From: Methylosinus trichosporium OB3b
Lineage (GTDB): Bacteria; Pseudomonadota; Alphaproteobacteria; Rhizobiales; Beijerinckiaceae
Direction: 5' to 3'
Length of the DNA: 64,000 bases
Assembly: GCF_002752655.1 (NCBI RefSeq)
Contig: NZ_CP023740.1
Location: forward strand, 1 to 64,000
Part shown: positions 57,347-64,000 of the stretch, piece after piece
Numbering within the stretch: position 1 is the first letter of the stretch
Layout: every line of letters begins with the position of its first letter
Translations under genes and position numbers: made by a program
The notes under the pieces: generated by a model
The model's database searches: none
What the model was told of the DNA's origin: nothing
The model's input: the letters and a program-made list of their open reading frames with translations, nothing else

Positions 57347-58147
57347 GGTTCCGTCGCAAATTTTGACTATGGACGCGACGAGCGTATGAGAGTGTTTCAG
57401 CTCACGCCGCGAGGGCATAGAACTGCTGTGCTGGACGCAATTCGCCCCTGGTCCGCAACTGGTCCTTTCGGATCATATGCATGAGCTCGATGCCGGAAAG
57501 CGTCGCAGCAGCGGATCGAAATGATTTGAAACCCAACATCGGCCGCGTCACCCGCTTCACCGCTCGATGGTCCTGCTCAACGATATTATTGAGATATTTG
57601 ATGCGGCGGATTTCGATATCCGCTTCATGCTCCGCATTGTAGCGTTCGATCGCTGCCGTGTTGGCGCCGCTCTTGTCGATCGTGATCTTCTCCGGCTCGC
57701 CATGCTGGTCGATCGCCTTGCGCAAAAAGCGCAACGCGGCTTTGCAGTCCCTCTTGGCCGTCAGCAGGAAATCCACCGTCCCGCCTGCCTTGTCGACCGC
57801 CCGATACAGATATTTCCAGCAGCCTTTGACTTTCACGTAGGTCTCATCGAGACGCCAGCTGGATCCGATCGAGCGCTTGCGAGTGTGGAACTGTTTCTCC
57901 AGCAAAGGAGCATACTTGACGACCCAGCGGTTGAGCGTCGAATGGTCGACTTCGACACCTCGCTCTTCCATCATTTCCTCGAGTTGACGATAGCTCATCG
58001 GATACGCCACATACCAGCGGACGCCCCACAGAATCACGTCGCGTTCAAAATGGCTGCCCTTGAAATCAATCATCGCACTCGTCCGCCAGCTCCACTGCCG
58101 GCAATTATAGCCCAAACCGACCTGCGACAAAAATTCGCGACAGAACC
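57347..58147 (-). mobile_element. IS6-family insertion sequence, copy 2
   Basis: 801 bp, ends GGTTCCGTCGCAAATTTT and its near-inverse. Same orientation as copy 1, 39 kb away, with the NRPS/PKS operon between them. Flanking octamers AGCAAGGT and AGCAGCGC share only AGCA, so no clear target duplication. Confidence 0.92.
57402..58073 (-). CDS. IS6-family transposase, apparently intact
   Basis: 223 aa beginning MIDFKGSHFERD. The DDE residues are seen in DETYVKVKG, TIDKSGAN and NNIVEQDHRAVKR, and the C-terminus RPMLGFKSF to YALAA is complete. This family moves by replicative cointegrate formation, and paired copies can mobilise the DNA between them. It is probably functional, unlike the copy at 17449-18117. 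Confidence 0.92.
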   Translation of the reverse strand: MIDFKGSHFERDVILWGVRWYVAYPMSYRQLEEMMEERGVEVDHSTLNRWVVKYAPLLEKQFHTRKRSIGSSWRLDETYVKVKGCWKYLYRAVDKAGGTVDFLLTAKRDCKAALRFLRKAIDQHGEPEKITIDKSGANTAAIERYNAEHEADIEIRRIKYLNNIVEQDHRAVKRVTRPMLGFKSFRSAAATLSGIELMHMIRKDQLRTRGELRPAQQFYALAA

Positions 58148-58573
58148 AGCAGCGCTACACCTCCTATTTCAACGTGGCCGACCACGGGTGGCCTCCATCA
58201 GCCCACGATCTGCATAGATGCGCCCGAGTGGAACGCGCATCGCTGGGCGATAAAGGTCATAATGCTTTGCGCATTCGGACTATATGAATTTTCGTGCAAA
58301 GGATTGTTGCGAAGGCCGAGGGCTTCCGCGGTTCCGTTCGAGCATCCCCAAGGCCTTAATAGGATACCGGCCAAAAAGGCGGGGTGTGGCGCACTGAGCT
58401 CTCTATATGTTGCGGCGCAGACGAGTGCAAACGATGAAGCCAGATTGTCGATCACGGAGCCTCCCGTTCGCGCGCGTCCGCGCCACTTTCGCCTCGAAGA
58501 GGCGCTTTGCCGAATCGACGGAAGGGCGTTCGACTGGCCAAGTTCGTCAGTCTTCCCTTTCGGGGCAATTCTC
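58148..58573. other. Unassigned stretch between IS6 copy 2 and the glycosyltransferase
   Basis: No gene, RNA or repeat is recognised here. Short open frames exist on both strands but none resembles a known protein or has a convincing ribosome-binding site. Confidence 0.4.
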
Positions 58574-59331
58574 TCATGCCATGAGGCCTAAAACGCTTTC
58601 TGTCCAATCGGCGACGGCTTCGACGCCATGCTCTTCGCGAATCGACAGGGCAAAGTCCCGTGCGGCGCGCAGATAGCTGTCGTCACAGAGTTCGGCGAGC
58701 GCACGGGTGACGCTTCGTAGATCATAGCTGGAGAGCTTCAACGCTAGACCGAGGCGCAGACGTCGGACGCGCTCGCCATGGTCTGGCTGGTCGCCAAAAA
58801 ACGGAACGACCAATTGCGGCTTGCCTGCACGTAGTGCTTGAGCGGTCGTTCCGATCCCGCCATGATGCACCACGCAAGAGGCATGAGGGAAGAGTTCATC
58901 GTGGGGCGCCTCGGAGCAGACGAATTCGTTTGGCCCAGCCGAGCCGGATAGCCTCTCGGCGTCCTTCGCTCCGGCGAGCAAGACAGCTCGACGCCCGAGA
59001 GAGCGGGCCGCCCTTATGCTGACGTCGTAGAAGTCGCCTGAAACTTGTGGAGCGAAGGAACCCAAGGTGAAGACGATTGGCGCGCTTCCCGACGACAGGA
59101 AAGCGCACAATGACTCGCTTAGTCGGCGCCTTCCCTCGTCTCGAGGCTCATAGAAGGGAAAGCCCGGAACTTCCATATTCGCCGGCCCGTCCAGCGGGCG
59201 CGGCGCGAAGCGGGGTGAATAGAGACCAAATATTTTCGACGCGCTGCTCTTCCCGCCAAAATCAAGGAAGAAATCCTCGCGCGACTGGGGCAGTCCGAGC
59301 TTTTTTCGAAACGAATGGAAGCGCTTCATCC
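58574..59331 (-). pseudogene. GT1/MGT-family glycosyltransferase, 5' end cut off by an insertion sequence
   Basis: The C-terminal two-thirds of a UDP-sugar-type glycosyltransferase: GLYSPRFAPRPLDGP then GFPFYEP, PIVFTLGSFAP, and the donor-binding signature HHGGIGTTAQALRAGKPQLVVPFFGDQP-type segment near the middle, ending at LGLMA. Relatives are about 420 aa; roughly 170-190 N-terminal residues are missing because the IS66-type element begins at 59332, inside the gene. An open frame continues through the element but is not family sequence. The original role (lipid or natural-product glycosylation) cannot be told. Confidence 0.82.
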
Positions 59332-59430
59332 GTAAGCGTCGTTGTGGCCCCATTGATTTTTCGGGTTCGGGCGGATATTCGGATGTGAGATTCTTCTGAG
59401 GGACAGCCATGTCTCTGGAAGGATCCGAAG

Positions 59431-59838
59431 ATGAATGAGAATGCGACGGTCGAAACGGCTTTTGGCGCGGGATTTGTCGGACGTGTGGATTTTCGTCGTT
59501 CACGTTCGGGCAATCGGCTGTGGTCGAAAGAGCTGAAGGGCCGGATCGTGCGAGAGAGCCTCGCGCCTGGAGCGCGCGTCGCCGACGTGGCGCGCAAATA
59601 TCGGATATGCGCGCAGCAATTGACGCAATGGCGCCGCCAGGCGCGCACCGGGCGGCTCGCGCTGGTGACCGATGGTCCCGCGGAGTTCGTGGAGATCGAG
59701 CTCGAGCAACCCGCGGCTCACAGCGAAGGCGATGCGAAGATCGAGATCGTCGTCGGCAAGGTCGTGTTGCGGCTGGAGCAGGACACCGCGTCGACGCGCA
59801 TCGCCGAGATCATGACTGCGCTGGAGCGTGGCGCATGA
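59431..59838 (+). CDS. tnpA: IS66-family accessory protein TnpA
   Basis: 135 aa with an N-terminal helix-turn-helix: WSKELKGRIVRESLAPGARVADVARKY then QLTQWRRQAR. Typical first gene of IS66 elements, needed for transposition with TnpB and TnpC. Its stop overlaps the tnpB start (ATGA). Confidence 0.9.
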   Translation: MNENATVETAFGAGFVGRVDFRRSRSGNRLWSKELKGRIVRESLAPGARVADVARKYRICAQQLTQWRRQARTGRLALVTDGPAEFVEIELEQPAAHSEGDAKIEIVVGKVVLRLEQDTASTRIAEIMTALERGA

Positions 59839-60188
59839 TCATTCCGTCACAAGGGCTGCGGATCGTGCTCGCGGTGCGGCCCATCGATTTTCGCTGCGGG
59901 CATGACGCGCTGGCCGCTCTGGCGCAGAACAAGCTCGGACTCGATCCGCATTCCGGCCTCATCGTCGTGTTCCGCTCGAAGCGAATGGATCGCTTGAAGA
60001 TTTTGCTGTGGGACGGAACCGGACTGGTGCTGATCTACAAGCGTCTCGGCGAAGGCGGTTTTTCTTGGCCGCAAATCAGCGACGGCGTCCTGCAATTGAG
60101 CCGGATTCAGTTCGAAGCGCTGTTCGACGGGCTTCACTGGAAGCGCGTCGGCGAGCGGATCGTGGCGACGCCGACCGCGGCGAGCTGA
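59835..60188 (+). CDS. tnpB: IS66-family accessory protein TnpB (IS66 Orf2)
   Basis: 117 aa. Contains the IS66 Orf2 signature: RPIDFRCGHDALAAL, DPHSGLIVVFRSKRMDRLKI and LLWDGTGLVLIYKRL. Translationally coupled to tnpA. Confidence 0.93.
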   Translation: MIIPSQGLRIVLAVRPIDFRCGHDALAALAQNKLGLDPHSGLIVVFRSKRMDRLKILLWDGTGLVLIYKRLGEGGFSWPQISDGVLQLSRIQFEALFDGLHWKRVGERIVATPTAAS

Positions 60189-60237
60189 TCGCAACTTCGG
60201 CTTCATTCGGCGACTCGCTTGCGATAGAATCGCCGAG

Positions 60238-61068
60238 ATGACGCCGAGCTTCGATCCCGCCAGACTCGCAGAGCTTCCTGCCGAGCTGCGCGCATTGTTC
60301 GAAGCTCAACGCGACATGCTCGAAGCCGAGCGCATCCGCGCCGATCGCGAGCATCGCCGCGCCGAGAACGAACTCGCCGCGCGCCTTCACACGGAGAGCG
60401 AGCTTGCAGCGTCGAAGGAGACGGTCGAACGTCTGCAACTGCTCGTCAAGGAATATGAGCGCGCGCGTTTCGGCAAACGTTCGGAGAAGCTCGATCCCGA
60501 TCAGTTGCAGCTCGTTCTGGAAGATATCGAGATCGCCATCGCCGAAGTCCAGGAGCGGGAGGACGATCGCGCGCGCCGCTCGGGACGCCCGGCGACGAGC
60601 GCGCGCGCCGGCCGCGCCGCGCGCGCCTTTCCTGCTCATCTGCCGCGTGTCGAGCGTGTGATCGAGCCAGAGAGCCTCGCCTGTCCTGCGGCTGCGGCCT
60701 GATGGTTCGGATCGGCGAGGACCGCTCCAGCCGCCTCGACGTGACGCCGGCGCAATATCGCGTCATCGAGACCGTGCGGCCCCGCTACGCCTGTCCGAAA
60801 GGATGCGCGGGCGTCGCCCAGGCGCCGGCCCCCGCGCATCTGATCGAGGGCGGCATCCCCACCGAGGCGCTGCTGGCTCGAGTGGCGGTCGCCAAGTTCA
60901 GCGAGCACATGCCGCTCTACCGCCAATCGCAGGTCTTCGCGCGCCATGGGATCATGCTCGACCGCGCCGTTCTCGCCGATTGGATGGGAACGACGGCCTT
61001 CCACCTCGCGCCGATCGTCGAGCGCATGAGCGCGTTGATGAAGCTGTCCGGCCGTCTATTCATGGACG
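60238..61068 (+). pseudogene. tnpC: IS66 transposase TnpC, 5' part, frameshifted and interrupted
   Basis: Starts at ATG 60238; the coiled-coil N-terminus with RFGKRSEKLDPDQ is intact. Near 60690 one base is missing in the zinc-finger-like CPCGCG segment (read as ACPAAAA then stop); the next frame continues MVRIGEDRSSRLDVTPAQY to GRLFMD. At 61069 element 2 is inserted. The rest resumes at 63588. Confidence 0.87.
61061..61068 (+). repeat. Target-site duplication, left copy (CATGGACG)
   Basis: Eight bases immediately left of element 2; the same octamer follows its right end at 63588-63595. Eight base pairs is the known IS66 duplication length. Confidence 0.95.
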
Positions 61069-61090
61069 GTAAGCGCACACCCGGCGCCGT

Positions 61091-62710
61091 TCACTCGGTA
61101 GGCTTGAAATTCCAGGGCATGAGCGCCTCGATGTTCTTGTTGGACCATCGGTCGGCGATTCGTTCGAGGGTCTGCTGGGCCCAGGCGTAGGGATCGACGC
61201 CGTTCACTTTGCAAGTCTGAAGCATGGTAGCGATGGAAGCCCACGTCCGCCCACCGCCGGCGGACCCGGCGAAGAGTGAGTTCTTGCGCGTGATGGCCTG
61301 GGGCCGGATCGCCCGCTCGACAATGTTGGAGTCGATTTCGACGCGGCCATCGTCGAGGAAGAGTCCGAGAACCGCTCGATGCGATCGGGCGTAGCGGATC
61401 GCCTCGGCCAATTTCGATTTGCCGGAGATGCGCGGCAGCTCGCGCTCCCAGAGATCGAACGATGCCTGCACGATGTCGCCCGACGTCGCCCTTCGCGCCG
61501 CCAGGCGCGCCTGCGGCGGCTGACCGCGCACCTCCTCCTCGACGGCCCACAGCAGCTTCATCTGCTCCACCGTCGCCGTCGCGACGATCGACTCGCCGTT
61601 CGCGTGGAGCTCGAAGAACCGGCGGCGCAGATGGGCCCAACATCCGGCCAGACGCAGCCCGTTGGAATGAGGAGCGCCCGCGAGCTTGCGATATCCCGCA
61701 TAGCCGTCGCATTGCAGGATGCCGCGATAATCGCCGAGGTGACGCGCCGCGCAATCGCCGGATCGGCTCTCCTCGAACCGATAGGCGACCATCGGCGGTC
61801 CCGCGCCTCCGAACGGCCGATCATCCCGCGCATAGGCCCACAACCAGGACGTCTTGGTCTTTCCGGCGCCGGGGCTCAGCGTGGGCAGCGTCGTTTCGTC
61901 GGCGAAGATCCGTTCGCCCTCGCGGATGCGCGCGAGCACATGCGCCGCGAGCGGCTCGAAGTGGAAACCAACCGCGCCCATCCATTGCGCTATCAGCGAA
62001 CGTCCCAGCTCGACGCCGTCGCGAAGGTAGATGGCCTCCTGACGGTAGAGCGGCAGCCCGTCGGCGTATTTCGACACCGCGACTTGCGCGAGCAGCGCTT
62101 CCGTCGGCAGGCCGGCTTCCACAATGTGCTCGGGCGCCGGCGCTTGCAGGATCGCGGCGGGGTCCTTGTAGGCGTATTTCGGCCGGATCGTCACGATCAA
62201 CCGGAAGCGCGCGCGCACGACATCGAGCCTGACGCTCTCCTCCCGCCCGATCTCGACCCGCTCCTTGCCCTGGAGCTCCTCGGGAACCTCGGGCTCCAGG
62301 ATTTCCTCGACCCGCTCCAGATGCGAGGGAAACCGCGGCTTGTCGCGAGGCGTCTTGCGCGGCTTGGAATCCGCCTTCGCGGCCAAACGCGCGTCGATCG
62401 CCGCGAGGCCGGTTTCGACTTCCTCGAACACGAAGCTCTGTTGCTCGGCGTCGTCGGCGCCGAGCTTTTCGGAACGTTTCCCGAAGCGGTCGCGATGAAG
62501 CGTCTTGATGATCGAGGTCAGCCGATCGATCTCGGCTTTCGCCACCGCATTCGTTTGCGTGAGATCCTCGACCTTCGCCGTCAGGCTCGATGTTTGCGAA
62601 CGCAATGCCTGCGCGTCGGTCTCTGAACGATCGACGCGCGCCAAGGCGTCACGCGCCAGCGCCTTCAGTTCATCGACGTCGTCAGGAAGCTCGCCGAAGC
62701 GCTCGATCAT
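61091..62710 (-). CDS. tnpC: IS66-family transposase TnpC
   Basis: 539 aa. N-terminal coiled coil (about 15-80), HRDRFGKRSEKLG near 90, a zinc-finger-type linker, LQAPAPEHIVEAGLPTEALL, the DDE domain with FADETTLP, QCDGYAGYRKLA and the Glu in DDGRVEIDSNIVERAIR, and the C-terminal PYAWAQQTLERI with WSNKNIEALMPWNF. ATG 62710 was preferred to a TTG at 62719. Only distantly related to the tnpC of element 1. Confidence 0.94.
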   Translation of the reverse strand: MIERFGELPDDVDELKALARDALARVDRSETDAQALRSQTSSLTAKVEDLTQTNAVAKAEIDRLTSIIKTLHRDRFGKRSEKLGADDAEQQSFVFEEVETGLAAIDARLAAKADSKPRKTPRDKPRFPSHLERVEEILEPEVPEELQGKERVEIGREESVRLDVVRARFRLIVTIRPKYAYKDPAAILQAPAPEHIVEAGLPTEALLAQVAVSKYADGLPLYRQEAIYLRDGVELGRSLIAQWMGAVGFHFEPLAAHVLARIREGERIFADETTLPTLSPGAGKTKTSWLWAYARDDRPFGGAGPPMVAYRFEESRSGDCAARHLGDYRGILQCDGYAGYRKLAGAPHSNGLRLAGCWAHLRRRFFELHANGESIVATATVEQMKLLWAVEEEVRGQPPQARLAARRATSGDIVQASFDLWERELPRISGKSKLAEAIRYARSHRAVLGLFLDDGRVEIDSNIVERAIRPQAITRKNSLFAGSAGGGRTWASIATMLQTCKVNGVDPYAWAQQTLERIADRWSNKNIEALMPWNFKPTE

Positions 62711-62792
62711 GCTGCGCAAGGTACCGCTTTCGTTGCTGAAAGTCCCGCATTTTATGGACTTTTCAACGCTTCCGGCGCGCCTTTTTCCAAGG

Positions 62793-63137
62793 TCAGCCGG
62801 CGCTCTGCGGCGCCGGCGCCTCTACCGCCCGAACCCGCCGCCAATCGAGTCCTTCGACCAGCGCCATGACTTGCGCGTAGCTCAGACGGATCTCGTGGCT
62901 CCCCGCTGTCGGCCAGCAGAAATGCGAATGCTCGAGGCGCTTGGCGAAAAGACAAAGACCCGAACCGTCCCACCACACGATCTTGATCCGGTCGGCTCTT
63001 TTCGCTCGGAAAACATAGAGGGAACCGTCGAACGGATCGGCGCCGGCGTCCTGAACCAAGGAAACCAATCCTTCTGGTCCTTTCCGGAAATCCACGGCCG
63101 CCGCCCGCAACAGCACCCGTGCGCCCGGCGGAATCAT
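62793..63137 (-). CDS. tnpB: IS66-family accessory protein TnpB (IS66 Orf2)
   Basis: 114 aa; MIPPGARVLLRAAAVDFRKGP, then SLYVFRAKRADRIKIVWWDG and GLCLFAKRLE are the IS66 Orf2 pattern. The start overlaps the tnpA stop (ATGA). A gap of about 80 bases separates it from tnpC. Confidence 0.93.
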   Translation of the reverse strand: MIPPGARVLLRAAAVDFRKGPEGLVSLVQDAGADPFDGSLYVFRAKRADRIKIVWWDGSGLCLFAKRLEHSHFCWPTAGSHEIRLSYAQVMALVEGLDWRRVRAVEAPAPQSAG

Positions 63138-63511
63138 GCCTCACGCACCGCGCGCAGCAGGCGGCGAAGGTCGGCTTCCGAAATATCCGCGTTCACCCGC
63201 ACGACCGCCCCGCCGAGTTCTATCTCCACGCGCCGCGTCTTTGCCGCACGCGGCTCCGCCGGCGCCTGGCGCTCGATCTTTTCCGCGCGGAGAGCGGCGG
63301 CGCGTCGCCACCCGAAAAGTTGCGACGGCGTGATATCGAGCGAACGCGCCAGCGCCGAGACATTCGTGCCGGGCTCCAGCGACGCGGTGATCGCCCGGTC
63401 CTTGAAGTCCTCCGACCAACGTCGACGTTCTCCGACCGGCGCTCCTTCGAGACGTTCAGCTCGGACCTCGATGAACTGGTTCGTGTCAGTTCTGCGCATA
63501 GGCGTAGACAT
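63134..63511 (-). CDS. tnpA: IS66-family accessory protein TnpA
   Basis: 125 aa; helix-turn-helix region WSEDFKDRAITASLEPGTNVSALARSLDI with QLFGWRRAA. ATG 63511 gives the longest form; an in-frame ATG at 63499 is possible. Confidence 0.9.
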   Translation of the reverse strand: MSTPMRRTDTNQFIEVRAERLEGAPVGERRRWSEDFKDRAITASLEPGTNVSALARSLDITPSQLFGWRRAAALRAEKIERQAPAEPRAAKTRRVEIELGGAVVRVNADISEADLRRLLRAVREA

Positions 63512-63587
63512 AGATGTTGCTATCCATGTCCAACCGCTACCACTTCCACGCCACGCGCCGCCAGAATGGCGCCGGGTGAACGCTTAC

Positions 63588-63595
63588 CATGGACG
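63588..63595 (+). repeat. Target-site duplication, right copy (CATGGACG)
   Basis: Matches 61061-61068 exactly. Confidence 0.95.
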
Positions 63596-64000
63596 AGACG
63601 CGGGCGCCGGTTCTCGATCCCGGCCGCGGCCGGACGAAGACGGGCTATCTTTGGGCCGTTCTGCGCGACGACCGCGGGCACGGCGGCGCCGATCCGCCGA
63701 TCGTGGTCTATCATTACGCGCCGGGTCGCAGTGGCGAGCACGCCGAGCGGATGCTCGAAGGATTCGACGGCGTTCTCCAGGTCGACGGCTATGGCGGCTA
63801 TCATCGTCTGGCTCGCCCCGAGCGCAAAGGCGGCGCCCCGCTGCGGCTCGCCTGGTGCTGGAGCCACGGAAGGCGCGAGATCATCGCCGCCACGCCGAAG
63901 GCGGGCTCGCCAATCGCCGAAGCGATCCTGGCGCGCATCGCCGCGATCTATGCGATCGAGGCGGAGATCAGGGGCAAAGAGGCGTCGATCCGGCAGAGCG
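63589..64000 (+). pseudogene. tnpC: IS66 transposase TnpC of element 1, continuation, partial at window end
   Basis: From the second copy of the target duplication the plus strand resumes the element 1 transposase: MDETRAPVLDPGRGRTKTGY, LWAVLRDD, then LQVDGYGGYHRLA and LAWCWSHGRR. The first Asp lies in MDET and the second in QVDGYGG. The frame is open to base 64000. Joining 61068 to 63596 restores the continuous coding order. Confidence 0.9.

Larger units (their letters stand above)
61069..63587 (-). mobile_element. IS66-family element 2, complete, nested in element 1
   Basis: 2519 bp with imperfect inverted ends of at least 24 bases beginning GTAAGCGCACACCCGGCGCC on the left and GTAAGCGTTCACCCGGCGCC (inverse strand) on the right, and a perfect CATGGACG target duplication. 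It holds tnpA, tnpB and tnpC, all open, on the minus strand, so it is the youngest and probably active element here. Confidence 0.95.
59332..64000 (+). mobile_element. IS66-family element 1, interrupted and running off the window
   Basis: Left end GTAAGCGTCG at 59332, the usual IS66 terminus, inside the glycosyltransferase gene. It carries tnpA, tnpB and tnpC on the plus strand. Element 2 (61069-63587) lies inside its tnpC. The right end is beyond base 64000, so its target duplication (left octamer CTTCATCC) cannot be checked. Confidence 0.85.

Noticed and set aside
58148..58573. Small open frames as novel genes
   Set aside because: No ribosome-binding site, homology or composition signal supports them.

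Overview
The window is GC-rich DNA from a Gram-negative bacterium: it carries a TonB-dependent outer-membrane receptor, a FecI/FecR pair and periplasmic maturation genes. A proteobacterium is very likely and an alphaproteobacterium is plausible, but nothing here fixes the genus. Most of it is one iron-siderophore locus of about 54 kb, followed by about 8 kb of stacked insertion sequences.

Layout. (1) 1-1977: MacB-type efflux ATPase/permease. (2) 2017-6334, minus: an operon of PvdQ-like acylase, a histone-deacetylase-fold protein with altered active site, and a PvdF-like hydroxyornithine formyltransferase. (3) 6797-9577, plus: ornithine N-hydroxylase and diaminobutyrate aminotransferase. (4) 9629-17123, minus: PvdS-like sigma factor, PvdE-like ABC exporter, TonB receptor, FecR and FecI. 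(5) 17394-18396: an inactivated IS6-family copy and an ISL3-family transposase remnant. (6) 18411-54079, minus: a roughly 35.7 kb operon running MbtH, type II thioesterase, TauD/SyrP-like dioxygenase, FAAL-NRPS, PKS, then four NRPS genes ending in a thioesterase; the last gene is split by a one-base deletion. (7) 54368-55968: macA/macB remnants nearly identical to the left-hand macB, so the locus is bracketed by direct repeats. (8) 55975-64000: IS630-type element, resolvase stub, second IS6-family copy, truncated glycosyltransferase, and an IS66-type element that has itself been hit by another IS66-type element with a perfect 8-bp target duplication.

How it works together (inference from gene families). 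FAAL loads a fatty acid; seven further NRPS modules and one PKS module extend the chain. Pocket residues read by eye predict a basic residue, malonate, X, X, an unassigned residue, Gly, Asp, Thr and X. PvdA/PvdF homologues supply formyl-hydroxyornithine, the dioxygenase would make beta-hydroxy-Asp, and the dual E/C motif before the last module predicts D-configured Thr. The ABC exporter would move the acylated peptide to the periplasm, the PvdQ-like enzyme may trim the acyl chain, MacB exports, and the receptor retrieves the ferric form. The set resembles the lipopeptide siderophore loci of cupriachelin/variochelin type combined with pyoverdine-style maturation.

Regulation is visible in the DNA. 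Three operon promoters share TAAAC-N16-CGTCT (very close to the Pseudomonas PvdS box), and the receptor and fecR promoters share GCCG-N17-CGTC preceded by a T-run. The two ECF sigma genes therefore appear to have separate, readable regulons.
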